A stretch of 64,000 bases of DNA from Quercus robur (Eukaryota > Streptophyta > Magnoliopsida > Fagales > Fagaceae), in contig NC_065536.1 in NCBI RefSeq assembly GCF_932294415.1, positions 3,038,001-3,102,000 of the forward strand, given 5' to 3'. Below are positions 26,260 through 37,544 of this stretch, in pieces (position 1 is the first letter of the stretch; each line of letters begins with the position of its first letter). The translations under genes and the position numbers were made by a program. Under the pieces are notes generated by a model. The model was not told the DNA's origin and searched no databases. It was given only the letters and a program-made list of their open reading frames with translations.

Positions 26260-26439
26260 CTAATAATTTTAGTGCATAAAAAAAATCACCATAAAGTGAT
26301 AATTGTGCCCAAACATGGTTTTTTCATGTGGGCTTAGTAGCAACTAAAGAAGGAAACCATAAACCATTTAGGCAATAAACATAAAGATAAAACCAAACTG
26401 ATATATACATAATTGTGTACTCCCGGGGCATTTCTGATC

Positions 26440-26530
26440 AGAAGCTTAGTGGTGTGGTAAGTGTGTTTTTGTCAACTGATCTCAAGTTCGAGCCTTCACT
26501 TGGCCTTTTGCTACAAAAATTTTTAAAATT
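26440..26530 (+). mobile_element. tRNA-derived SINE-like fragment
   Basis: CTTAGTGGTGTGGTAAGTG resembles a pol III A box, and AAGTTCGAGCC, about 35 bases on, matches a B box. An A-rich stretch follows. No clear target duplication was seen. Confidence 0.35.
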
Positions 26531-26743
26531 AAAACCTTAGGAGCATGAGATAAAATAACACATTTCAGCCGCCCCCTTCCCTAATTATTTTTATGCTCTC
26601 TCACCGATCAGTAGCTTAGTTCAAGTAAACTGCCCTCAAAACCGAACCGATTCTCTATTTCTATCTCTCTCTTTCTCAATTCTCAAACTCTATCGTTTCG
26701 TTCTAATTTCCGCTGCCGAATTGTTTGCTGGATCTTCAGGGAA

Positions 26744-28543
26744 ATGGGTACGCTTCTTCGTTCTTCGCACACTTGTTTTCGTTCTCATTGTTATTCTACG
26801 CTTACTGCTGCTACTACTGCTAGTATTGCTAGTGCTAAAAAAAACCCGAATCACTATCTGAATCAAAATCATTTCTTGGAACCTGTTAGAGATCAGTGCA
26901 AATCTAGAAGCTTTAGGAATGTTGATCATGCCTTAGACCTGTTTGATAAAATGCTTCACACGCGCCCTTTGCCTTCCATTTACGATTTTAATCACGTGTT
27001 GGCTGGCATTGCAAGAATGAAGCATTACCCAGTAGTCATTTCTCTAGTTAAACGAATCGAATCATTCGGTATCTCTCCTAATGTTTGTACTCTTACTATT
27101 TTGATTAACTGCTTCTGCCATTTAAACTGTCTAGATTTTGGGTTCTCCGTCTTTGCAACAATTTTGAAACTTGGTTATCACCCAAACTCTATTCCTCTAA
27201 ACACCCTTGTCAAGGGTCTCTGTCTTCAAGGTGACATTGCTGGAGCTGTGAAGTTGGTAGAAGATATGGAGAAGAAAGGGTATCAACCTGATGCATTTAC
27301 TTGTGGAACGATACTAAATGCTTTGTGTAAGATTGGTAAGACTGATATGGCTATTGGGTTGCTCAGGAAATTGGAAGGAGATTTTGAGCTTGATCTGACA
27401 GCGTATAACACAATCATTGATAGTTTATGTAAGGATAGGTTGGTCACTGAGGCCTTGAACTTTTTGACTGAAATGATGAGTAAAGGCATTCAGCCGGACC
27501 TTATCACTTACAATTCCTTAATTCAAGGCCTATGCAATTGCGGCAGGTGGAGAGAGGCTAATACTTTGTTGAATGAGATGGCACAGAGGAAGATCGTGCC
27601 AGGTGTGTGGACCTTCAACATATTGGTAGACGCATTTTGCAAAGAGGGGATGTTGATAGAGGCAAAAAAAGTTTTTGATAAGATGATTCAAAGAGGTATT
27701 GAGCCTGATGTAGTCTCTTATAATTCTTTAATTGATGGATACTGTTTGCAAAATAAATTGAAGGATGCCATCGACGCATTGAACATGATGGTTGAGAGGG
27801 GTTGTTCACCTAATGTTGTTAGCTATAGCACATTGATTAATGGATTTTGTAAAAATAAAAGAATTGGTGAGGCAATGAATCTCTTTAATGAAATGTCCAA
27901 CAAGGGAGTAACTCCTAATGTTGTGACTTACAACACTCTTATAGGTGGGTTTTGTCGAGTGGAGAGACACAAGGCTGCTCTAAAGCTATTCCATAAAATG
28001 CAAGCTTGTGGCCAACTTCCAAATCCTCAAACTTATGCTGTCTTGTTGGACGGCCTGTGTAAGAATGGACAAGTTGTTGAGGCAGTAAAAGTGTTTCTTG
28101 AGATGGAAGACAAAATGTTGGGCAACAATATTGTGATTTACAGCATTTTGATTGATGGTTTGTGTAATGTCGGGAATCTTACAGTTGCAAGAGAACTCTT
28201 TTATAGTCTACCTGCGAAAGGATTGCAACCCAATGTTCAAACTTACACCATAATGCTCAAAGGGCTTTGCAAAGAGGGACTGCTAGAAGAAGCAAGTGAG
28301 ATATTTGAGAAAATGGATGGGAGCGGTTGTTCACCTGACGATCGCACATATAACACAATAATCCAAGGGTTACTGCAACATAATGGGACATCAAAGGCAA
28401 TGAAATATCTTGAAATAATGGATGACAAGGGTTTTTCAGCAAATGCAACCACTGCATCCATGTTGGTTGACTTGCTATCTGCAAATCCAGCAGATAAAGC
28501 ACTTCAAGAATTACTTATTAAGACTTTGCCGGTCAATCTATAA
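26744..28543 (+). CDS. P-class PPR protein, restorer-of-fertility-like (intact)
   Basis: A single intronless frame of 599 codons, the usual size for the RF-like P-class family. Residues 1-45 are Ser/Thr/Arg/His rich with few acids, fitting a mitochondrial (or plastid) presequence. From residue 79 to 567 there are 14 back-to-back PPR motifs, all 35 residues except the fifth (34), then a short C-terminal tail. Examples are VVTYNTLIGGFCRV and VQTYTIMLKGLCKEG. There is no E or DYW extension, so the expected role is sequence-specific binding of organellar RNA (processing, stabilisation or translation), not editing. Residues 5/35 of each motif are given in the findings. The ATG at 26744 is preceded by a stop-rich leader. 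Three or more decayed relatives nearby (1372, 2047, 10717, 49158) are typical of the birth-and-death evolution of this family. Which RNA it binds is unknown. Confidence 0.9.
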   Translation: MGTLLRSSHTCFRSHCYSTLTAATTASIASAKKNPNHYLNQNHFLEPVRDQCKSRSFRNVDHALDLFDKMLHTRPLPSIYDFNHVLAGIARMKHYPVVISLVKRIESFGISPNVCTLTILINCFCHLNCLDFGFSVFATILKLGYHPNSIPLNTLVKGLCLQGDIAGAVKLVEDMEKKGYQPDAFTCGTILNALCKIGKTDMAIGLLRKLEGDFELDLTAYNTIIDSLCKDRLVTEALNFLTEMMSKGIQPDLITYNSLIQGLCNCGRWREANTLLNEMAQRKIVPGVWTFNILVDAFCKEGMLIEAKKVFDKMIQRGIEPDVVSYNSLIDGYCLQNKLKDAIDALNMMVERGCSPNVVSYSTLINGFCKNKRIGEAMNLFNEMSNKGVTPNVVTYNTLIGGFCRVERHKAALKLFHKMQACGQLPNPQTYAVLLDGLCKNGQVVEAVKVFLEMEDKMLGNNIVIYSILIDGLCNVGNLTVARELFYSLPAKGLQPNVQTYTIMLKGLCKEGLLEEASEIFEKMDGSGCSPDDRTYNTIIQGLLQHNGTSKAMKYLEIMDDKGFSANATTASMLVDLLSANPADKALQELLIKTLPVNL

Positions 28544-29494
28544 GGTGTATGTATATTTGTCGAAAGTGGTTATTTACTTTTTATTTTTTATTTTTTATGA
28601 AGTGATGTTTCTTTTCATATCATTGATGTTTTTTCCATTTCAAATTTTCTAGCAAAAGAATACCAATGGCAGGAAAGGTGCTTAACATGTTAATTAAGCA
28701 TTATGATCCCTGTTTGTATGTTACTGTTCTTTGAAATCTTCTTGTTGGAGTTGAAGTGTATTGGAAGCTTAACTTGATCACATTTGAGTAAAATTTTGTC
28801 TTAAGGTTTCAAGTAATTGTTTTTGATTGCCGCAATGATGATGATGATGATGATGTTTTTGGGGAATCAATAATTGGGTTGAACTCATATTTCTTAGGAT
28901 GGGAGAGGGTTTAATTTCACTTTTGGTACTCTGTCTCTCTCTCTACACGCACAAACATACCCCTTGAGGAATATTTTATGTGTGTATGTGAAGTTATGTG
29001 TGACAATGATCTCCGCTATGGAGGCTGGGATATCTATACCTGATTATATTTTCAAATCTAATTATGAAGGGAAAAATGAATTTTTGAGTGGTGATTGCTG
29101 ATGAGAAAAGATAACTGTTGTATTTTAATTAAGGCTTGATTTGCAGCTTTGAGATATGTTTTCTTTGCAATCTAGAGAATTTAATTGGACACTACCTATT
29201 TATTTGTTTAGATCTAAAATATCTTGTTCAATAACAGGTCTACAATATATTGTTCATATCTTTATTCAAGATATCGCACTCTTTCACTCTTACACACACA
29301 CAAGTGAATTCACTATCACCAAATTGGATCCAAACAAGAGAAAATGTTGACAAAGTAACACAAAGATATAAAGCGAGTGGAACCAGAACAAAGCCAAGCT
29401 TGAAGAGCAAAATCCATCTTGCATTAACTCTCACACATTAGTACTGCATCACTTGTACTTGGACGTGAAGCTATCTCGGTGGGCTTAGCCAAGT
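28544..29494. other. PPR 3' flank and intergenic sequence
   Basis: The first about 90 bases are shared with the relic at 1459-1550 and are probably 3' UTR. A GATGAT microsatellite occurs near 28836-28855. No further gene was seen before the subtilase relic. Confidence 0.5.
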
Positions 29495-30190
29495 ACAAGG
29501 GACACAGAAATAATGTCAATTCTATCAGCTACTGCATCTTTGCCAGCATGTTTGCCAAGGAACATCCAAATGACCTGCAAGCTTTCAACACCTTCAACTT
29601 TTGCACCAGGAACTCCACCTCCTGCAGTTTCTTCATACAAATAATCTTGCTTTGATTTTAAAATTCCTGTCAGTCGCTAAATGTGATTAAAGCTTAATAG
29701 ATGAATGCTATTGACACGGTTTTATGTATGTATCTCAAGTTATGTAATAGTTACCAATGTCTGTTGTCCCAAAAGTTTGTAAGACAATCACTTATGATTC
29801 TGAGTAGTATGGAAAAATTTTCGAAATATATTGACTCATCTTTATTTTGTGTCAATTTGGATTGAATCCTTTTTTAGTTGTTGGTTCTCTCCCATTAATA
29901 CAACTCCACAACAGTATCTCTGGTTAACAATTTTTGCTGTTGACAGTTGGTAACATGACCAATTTTATTTTTACTTTGAAATTTTCTCAGTCTCATTAGT
30001 TCTAATTCATGTAATGACTAATGGTGTTTCGACCCATGACAATGCTGACATAAGTATTGGGTAGAAAGTGAGTTCACTTGTTGCTGGTGATTTCAAATTG
30101 GTGCCTTGGCATTTACCCTTCCATTTTACTGGGTGGAGAGCTGAGCCCTTCATCATTGAAGCTATCAGATGCTTGCCCGAATACTGCACC
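29495..30190 (-). pseudogene. Subtilisin-like protease pseudogene (copy 3)
   Basis: Two pieces of a plant subtilase are readable on the minus strand. At about 30190-30065 the frame gives HLIASMMKGS then VKWKGKCQGTN, the conserved P(S)KWKGxC-GTN segment after the propeptide and catalytic Asp. At about 29645-29500 it gives GVPGAKVEGVESLQ and then DAVADRIDIISVSL, matching the (D)DAIADGVDIISxSLG helix-strand that follows the catalytic His region. The His box, oxyanion Asn and catalytic Ser regions are not visible. The frame ends in a stop soon after (LG then TAA). Copy 4 at 49841-51010 retains more. Oriented opposite to the PPR gene as in the other cassette copies. Confidence 0.7.
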
Positions 30191-31209
30191 ACAACAGATG
30201 TGAAAAAACTTCAAATTATAGCATTTGCTTTCTGCAACAAATTTATATTGCTTTTAGCACACAAACAGTACTAAAACTCCATTCTTGCCACCTGTTTGAC
30301 TGACACTCACCTGAGAACTTTGCAACTTCTTCACTTAGCCGCACATCCTATTTAATTAAGCTCTTCCCATAAACTATAGATTAGCAACTCTTTGGCCATT
30401 GAAGTACTACAATTTGGAATAGGCACATGCTTGAGATAATTCAAAAGGTAAAGCCTGTTATGGCAAGGGCTTTTTATCTTTGGATTGAACTATCTTGGGA
30501 AAACTCCAATTGAGACCTTAATATAACATATATGGGCTTCACTTACAGCCAAGTGTTAATCCTCCATGTGATTATATAACTATAAAAACTAAAACCATGA
30601 TGCACGGGGACCACTTAGTTTTAGAATGTTTTTGGATTGTTTAATTGCCACGGTAGTATTTAGGGAAACCATAATAAAGATGCCTCCTTTTATAGATTAC
30701 TACTTGATTGACTTTCATAATAGTTAAAGGATTTAGTTAACGTGTGAGCTTGTACACTTATTAAAAAAAATGTGTAAATGTGTCCTACCTACATGCATTT
30801 AGTGGCGGAGCGAAGAATGTTTTTTGGGGCCAAACTAACTATAGTAAAGTTCTTTAAAAAAAGAAGAAGCTATAACTCCACAAAATAGTGCTCTACATTC
30901 TTTCTTGATATTAAAAGGATTTTGAACTCTAGCTTTTTTTGTTTACACAGTTAAACCATCACTCAAAAACTCATTGTTTACAGTCCCAACTTCTATATTG
31001 AGTAGTAACATCTAAATCTTAAGCAAATTTTCTCTTAAAATATACAACAATTTTGACGGTATACATTTTACAGTTTATTGTTTACATTTTCTTCAAAGAA
31101 TATATATAACTAAATTATAAAATTTAAATTTAGATTCTTAATGTGTGACTAGTTTGTGAGGAATAGTAGCAATTTATAAAAATACCTCCATGTAATAAGT
31201 AATTAAGTA
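30191..31209. repeat. Duplicated intergenic spacer (partner 51011-52230)
   Basis: Non-coding sequence colinear with 51011-52230, with matches such as GGCACATGCTTGAGATAATT and ACCATGATGCACGGGGACCA. The partner carries an extra stretch at about 51590-51770. No gene was seen. Confidence 0.8.
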
Positions 31210-31466
31210 TCCGTTTAAATTCACATTTGCGGATCCACGTTTGCGTTTCTTTCCTTTTTTTTTTTTCTCCAGCCGCATGTTTTGACTTTTCAGCAGTGAA
31301 CAGTGCACCTATGCACTATTCACGAGTCCCACAAACTTCACTTTTCAACAAATTTTTCATTAAAAATTGGTCCCACAGAACTATTCACACATTTAAAAAT
31401 TATTCTGTTACAGTGTTTTCAGTTTTCAGTTTTCAATTTCAGCAAAATAAGTTCTATCCAAACGGA
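31210..31466. mobile_element. MITE, TCCGTTTGGA-type, 257 bp
   Basis: Ends TCCGTTTAAA... and ...TCCAAACGGA are inverted. The flanks repeat TTAAGTA on both sides. The paralogous site near 52225 (AATAAGTATACAAGCC) lacks it, giving a clean empty site. The interior (GAACAGTGCACC, ACTATTCAC, GTCCCACA, CAGTGTTTTCAGTTTTCAG) matches the element at 36272-36517 in reverse orientation. Probably hAT-type from the roughly 8-bp duplication. Confidence 0.85.
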
Positions 31467-31892
31467 CCTTAAGTATACAAGCCAATCACTAATGTCAAAA
31501 TTGAATATATAGAAAAAAAGAAAAGAATAACGTAATATAAAATAAAATAGTAGAAGCTAATGATTACTATTGTAACGAAAAAGTTTAGAACCACAAAATT
31601 TTTCACAATTTCTTGTCACAACTGTGATGTAACAGAGTGGTGATGAAAAAATAGTGGAACTATATTTAATTGATAGTTAACCATTTATATATAGTTTATT
31701 ACGTCAAAATTAACCAAAAAATTGTGAAATAATTTGTGGCAGTAAAACTACTCATATTCTCACTAATGTCACTGAATATTAATCTTGTTTCCAGCACTCA
31801 CTGCACACTTACCAACATTTCTCTCCTATAAATACCAGCATCTCCGAGTTGCCGCTTCACTACTAAACTATTACCTCACAAAAAAACCAGCC

Positions 31893-32167
31893 ATGGCTAA
31901 GCCTATCCTGCTCTATACTTCTCTGTGCTTTCTTGTGCTCTTCATCAACGGATGCCTAGCTCATAGACAGTGGCAGCAACAACAAGAGTTCAACCAGTGC
32001 CAACTGGACGGTCTTGATGCCCTTGAACCCAACAACAGCATCGAGGTGGAAGCCGGTGTGATCGAGTCTTAGGACCCCAACGACGAGCAGTTCCAGTGCG
32101 ACGGAGTGGCGGTCGTTCGCGATGCCATTGAGCCTAATGGCCTTCTCTTGCCTCAGTATACCAATGC
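31893..32167 (+). pseudogene. 11S globulin (legumin) pseudogene, exon 1 only
   Basis: Starts [10 protein letters not shown] as in the intact gene at 63534, with the same signal peptide, the Gln-rich start of the acidic chain and the [12 protein letters not shown] segment. The Trp codon of the IESWDPN motif is TAG, ending the frame after 60 residues. Beyond it the homology continues ([21 protein letters not shown]) to about 32167 and then breaks off before the exon-1 donor, so the rest of the gene is gone. A TATA box (CCTATAAATACC, about 31827) remains. About 170 bases upstream of it, including the legumin box found in the intact copy, are deleted. Confidence 0.9.
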
Positions 32168-34831
32168 TTGGTCAATGTAATTACATGATTGATTTTAACT
32201 GGTGAACGGTGAACCTAAGGTATCTAAGGGCTTGAAGACTTGAACACCTGATATTGATGGCCCACATTGTTGAAAATGTGACACCAACGGCCACTAATGG
32301 TTTACATTGTTTATCAGAGATAGCAATTATTATAAACTTTGTAAGATTCTCAATGTTTAATAAAGTATCTATAAATGGTTGGAATGGAGCATAATATAGC
32401 CCTGAGTCATGGCAATGGTGCAATTGTAAATGGTTTGTATAGATAAAATGCCCCTGTGCTCTCTTAACATTAGCTAACCAAAAAATTAACCAATGAAGTT
32501 TTTTTTTTTTTTTTTTTTCCTTTTCATTATAATAGTATTAATTAAGCTCAAATATTAATCAATAAATAAAGTAGTATTTTTTAATCAAATGAAAAACAAG
32601 AAAAGACAGAGAAAGAGAAATGTTATGGTTACAAAATTTTTTACAATACTTTTAAAACAAATCCTAAGTGGCAGGTTGTTAGTTGTTACTGGTTATTATT
32701 GGTATACAAAAAAGTAATTTTAGTTGTGGGTTCAAGTCAAAACAAGTAATAACTTAACTCCTAAAATTTGTTGTGAAAATATTATAAATGTAGCACTTCT
32801 AAAAAAAATCAATAAAAAGAGCAATACACAAAAAAATTCTTAACATTTTTCACAACAATTGAGTTAATAAACTCTTATTAGTACTTATCTAGGTTCATTA
32901 CTAAGATTACCTTTTTACTTACCAGTTACCACTGTCAATTTGCCACCATCAACATGTGTTAAATAGATTTGACAAATATTTTGTGTCTATAGACTTTCTC
33001 AACCAAAAAAATAAAAATAAATTCTACATGGTTTATTTTAATTAGTAATTTTTCATCTAAAACAAGATAATAGAGTTTAAGTAAGATTTAAATTTTTATA
33101 TTAAAAAAATCATAGTTAAATACTATAAAAAAAAACCCCAATTCAGTTTTTACTTTAAGCCTCTAAATGCATCAAGCCACCCTTATATACAGTCCCCTTG
33201 TCTTACACTTAGTAGTTTTGAACTCATGATCTCATAGATATTATGAGACTTTAAGAACCACTTAGCCAACTCTTGGGGTTGATAGTTACGGTTTGAAATC
33301 TATATGGTTTGTTTTGAACTTTGAAATACTAGGAGGTCTAAGTCAAAACTATATCTTAGACTCTAGAATCCTTTTGTATAATTTTTATATTTTAGCTTAT
33401 TAACTTATTTTATTAACTCAATGGGAACATTTGATATTTCCAATTAAAATGTCAAGGTTCAAATCTTCCTCCCCACTATCAAATTAAAAAAAAAAAAAGG
33501 AATTTTTTTTTTTTAAAGTACGATGATACATTATAAATTTTTTTTGTATTTTATCAACTCAATCTAAGTAAATAAATAAAATTTTTAGTAAAAAACTAAT
33601 CCAAATGAACTACTAAACTTTGAGTAGGTGCAGACTTGAATTCTATAAATAACCATATATTATTGAGATAAATATCTCTGGTGTCTCGTCATAATTAGTT
33701 GAATGAAATTCCTAATAAGATTAGTCAAGAGTTTTGTAATTCAAAGGTATTTTTCTCTTTTACTTATGAGAAGAATTATGGTTAGAATTCCCCCTCCATT
33801 ACTATTGTAAATATTAAATTATCAAAAAATTAAAAATAATGTAAGATGCGGAGCTGAACATTAATATCCAACAACACCAATGAAAAACACAAAATGAGCT
33901 ATCTGGCTTCAGCATGCTCTTTCCCCTTGTAAAGTCTGGTAGTCTGCAAACACATTTTTACATAAAATTACTAGCAACTGGGAAACGGTATATTTTTAAA
34001 GTAGTAAATATTAAAGATATTGGCTAGCATTTATTCTAACAAAGATATTAGAAAAAGAGATAATGAATGATCCTACTTCAAAATGCTCCATTAATTGTCA
34101 AAGTTGCAATCAATTTTTTAAGTTATAACCTAACCACATCAGTGCATAAGGGCAATCAGAGCTGGAACATAGAGGTGTACATGACAATGATAACAATTTT
34201 TTGCTCTATGTTTTCATGTTACTGTCACATTTCATGGCTTCAAACCAAAACTACAAGCATGACACACTTATGTGATAGTGTATTTGCTAAAAGCTTCAGA
34301 AGAAAGATTTTTGTTTAAAGGGTATGAATCATACACACTCAATCAAAATCAAGAGAAACAGAAAAATACGTATATGTAATATCTAAGCTTTTGAACACAT
34401 ATAACTACAACAGCAGATTCCCTGAAGTTACAAAAGCACTCATAACTAGTTGCACCCAAATTAGCATTTCTTTCCAAATATTTGAAACTATGCATAAGTA
34501 CAAGAAATCTAATTTTTAATCCAAATGCTTTAGTTGAAATTTAGAAGTGACTGCTCATTGTTAATTAAAAAATATATATTTGCATTATCTTTAGCATGCA
34601 ATAATAATGTTCATAGCGCTGAAACGAAGGAAAAAAGGTTTATGAGGAAAAACATAATGCATAGACAGCAATCATGACAAGCAAGGCACCTAATATATCA
34701 ACAGATTGATTTGTTGATGTACTTCCTCTACTGCTGGTCCACGCAGAACAGTCAAAGCAACCTAAAACTTTTAATAGCTTTAAATTGAGATTACCATGAT
34801 TATTAGTTCTCCATATAAATATTAGAAGCAT

Positions 34832-35977
34832 GGTTGTCAAAATTGCGATCTACATGAATCATAGGATTGCACGATTTTACGATATCACCTCACTAAAACG
34901 TTTGGGATCGCACTAGGATCGTAAAAATGGTAGGATCTTATGTAGGATCATGTAGGATCGTATGAGATCCTACTGATCCTAGCAAAAACATAAATTTTTG
35001 GTTGTTTTTTTTTATGGGATAAATTTTTTGTTTTGATGAAGCTTTAAGGGTTTTAATTTTTTCATGTTGTGATGGTATGACTTTTTATTTTATTTTTATA
35101 AAATTATGTTAACCTATGCAAATGTTTTTTAGTTTCTAGTTTACTTGTAATCAAAATGAAGGAATGCTTCATCGTTTCTAAATGAAGAATTTGATGTTGG
35201 CTTTGTTGCCTTTTAAACTATAATGTTGTTAAATTTGTTTGATCAATATACTAATTTGTGTTCTAATATTACTAAAATATTTTTTTATATATAATTTTAT
35301 CAGTTATGCTTGTATTTGTATATTGATTGATCGATTTTTTTAAGCATGCTCTTTAATTGTTGTTCAGTGGTATAACTTCAATAGTTGAGTATGAAATTGT
35401 ATATTGATGTCTTTTGCAGCTCTAGTATGCAAATATATAATGTCTACATAGATGATGAAATGGATGATAATGATTAGGAATTTAGGACGGTGGTTATAAG
35501 AATCTTAGAATAGGAATAATTAAATGTTCACTTCACTTTAATATTCATCTTGCTTTTGGATTTCATATTATAGTTAGCTAGTTTCTATTTGCTAAATTAT
35601 TTTGAATTTAAAACTTGGAACTTAGAACTTGGAAAATATTTTTCATGTGTTTTGATAAATATTTTGGTATTTGGATGCTAATTAAACATTTATTGAACTT
35701 TTTAAATACATTGGGTCAAAATTTAAGTATAGTTGTTTCGTTAGTATAGACTTAGCAATGTATAACATGCAAATTACATCATATGATGCAAATCTTAGTT
35801 TTTTTTATGAATAAATTTATAATTTTCGTGATTATTCAACATACAAAGTCATTATCAATTTGTTTTTTTTCTTTAAATATGAAAATATGTAGGATCTTAC
35901 GATTCACGATTTGATCTTATGATTTACGATCCCACCTACCTTCAACAATCTTATGTAGGATCCCAATTTTGACAACC
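34832..35977. mobile_element. 1.15-kb TIR element, GGTTGTCAAAATTG termini
   Basis: Left end GGTTGTCAAAATTGCGATC and right end GATCCCAATTTTGACAACC are inverted copies. Flanks read ATTAGAAGCA and ATCAGAAGGCA, an imperfect 9-10 base target duplication. The paralogous site near 17325 (AATATCAAAAGGCATC) is empty. Subterminal zones repeat GTAGGATC and GATCCTA many times. There is no transposase frame, so it is non-autonomous, with MULE-like or hAT-like features. Confidence 0.85.
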
Positions 35978-36271
35978 TTGATCAGAAGGCATCACACACC
36001 TGTTCTTCATGCTTCATGGGAAATTTGCCATTTGGATGGAAGACATATGCCCCAGAAATCTGAAAAATTACTCGAAAAGGGATAATTCAACAACTCTTTC
36101 AACTTTTAAGTCATGCAATTTCAGAACATAAATAAAAGAAAGGCTGAGAGAGATATGTAACACAAGATGAACTTAAGTGTACCTGAGGATCTGTCACTTC
36201 CATTATATCCAAAGTAATAACTGTACGATTGTTCAACTGATTCCTCAACCTTCAAAGGTTATGACTAAGAG

Positions 36272-36517
36272 TCCGTTTGGATACTACTGAAAATTGAAAA
36301 CTGAAAACACTGTAGCAAAATAATTTTTAAATGTGTGAATAGTGCCGTGAGACTCATTTGAAAAAGTTGCTGAATAAAGAGGTTTGTGGGTCCCGTGAAC
36401 AGTGCACAGGACCCACTGGAAATTCATAACAGCCACAGAAACGCCCTTTCAAAAAAAAAAAAAAAAAAGAAAAGGAAAATGCAGACGTGAATGCGCCAAA
36501 CTCAGTATCCAAACGGA
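36272..36517. mobile_element. MITE, TCCGTTTGGA-type, 246 bp
   Basis: Ends TCCGTTTGGATAC and GTATCCAAACGGA are perfect inverted repeats. ACTAAG flanks both sides, and the paralogous site near 17617 (GACTAAGTGCATTGG) is empty. The interior (CACTGTAGCAAAATAATTTT, GTGAACAGTGCAC, GACCCACTGG) is shared with the MITE at 31210. Confidence 0.9.
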
Positions 36518-37509
36518 TACTAAGTGCATTAGCTACAAAATCATTCATTTTCCTTTTTTCTTTATGTTTTTATTTTTTATTTTTTTTATTTTTTTTTATT
36601 TTTTTATATTTTCTTTTGGGGATTGGGAGGGCCAAAGGGGTAAGCAAAATGAACTTGTTATAAAATGCAGCAACAAGAAAAACATTACTTTCACTTTTGA
36701 TCATAGTTAAGAAAACAAAAATTTGAAAAAAAATTCATGGAGATAGAAAATGTAAACATAAATTTCAAGTAACAAGTGATTATAGAACTTTCAAGCACAT
36801 TACATACCAAACTTCTACTATTAAAAAAATTTATCATCTTTCCTTTAGTGGTGGAAAAAGTAAGCTTTAAGTTTCCTTGACCAACTTCAATAGTAAATTT
36901 TTTACTACTCTGAAACTTGTGTACAGATGATCTGGTTGAACCCGTACCTACAACTGAAAGGCAAAACAATTCAAAAACTTATATCACTACCTTGAAGAAT
37001 GGATTTCATGTTTTTCCACTTCGTAAAAAAAAAAAAAATGTATATCTATTGCAATAATACGAGCAGACCTGGCTTTTTGGCACTTGAAATAGTGCATGTG
37101 CTGAAACCAAGTGGTGGTAAAGACACTGCAAATGCAAGCAAATACTTTTAATTGGGTGTCTCAATTGGACTTTGACCTAAGTACGCCCTAAAATAGTAGT
37201 TCCTTGTCCACATAGGCACTGGCAGGCAGAAGGAGTTGCGATAAAAGTCATGAACATTAACATTTTCATTGATAACTAAAAGAAAGTTAGATCTTGTAAA
37301 TAGGAATAAAAGTTATGCCAACCTAATTACACTGGAACATGTTTGATAATGATGAAGCAATGGGATTGCCAAAGTATAAATACTCTCAGACCTATTAGAA
37401 AATACACGGGATGTATTCACACACACATACACCTCAAAGAACTACTGTTGTCATGGAATACTCTTAAAGAGGCCTCTCATTTTACCTTTAAAAATAAAGA
37501 ATTCTTCCC

Positions 37510-37515
<6 letters not shown>

Positions 37516-37541
<26 letters not shown>
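37516..37541. repeat. (GA)n microsatellite
   Basis: AG dinucleotide run in a GH38 pseudogene intron. Confidence 0.9.

Positions 37542-37544
<3 letters not shown>

Larger units (their letters stand above)
20495..26264 (-). mobile_element. TE1: young non-autonomous LTR retrotransposon
   Basis: A complete element of 5,760 bases (20500-26259) flanked by the 5-bp target duplication CTAAT (20495-20499 and 26260-26264). Both LTRs are 759 bases, begin TG and end CA, and differ at only about 5 places by eye, all transitions, so insertion is recent. The primer-binding site next to the right LTR and the purine-rich tract next to the left LTR show the element is on the minus strand. The 4.2-kb interior has no gag, protease, RT or integrase. 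It holds two minisatellites and two antisense promoter-like regions. It must be moved by another element's proteins. Sharing its primer site with TE2 points to a Tat-lineage helper (inference). Confidence 0.93.
32385..36830. repeat. Segmental duplication, right copy (partner 14617-17935)
   Basis: Colinear with the left copy except for two insertions (34832-35977 and 36272-36517) and small indels. Starts TGGAGCATAATATAGCC. Includes the SINE-like piece at about 33160-33300 and the 3' half of the GH38 pseudogene. Confidence 0.85.

Noticed and set aside
30068..30274. 68-codon plus-strand frame (and its copy at 50895)
   Set aside because: Antisense to the recognisable subtilase segment KWKGKCQGTN; similarity between the two copies is due to duplication.
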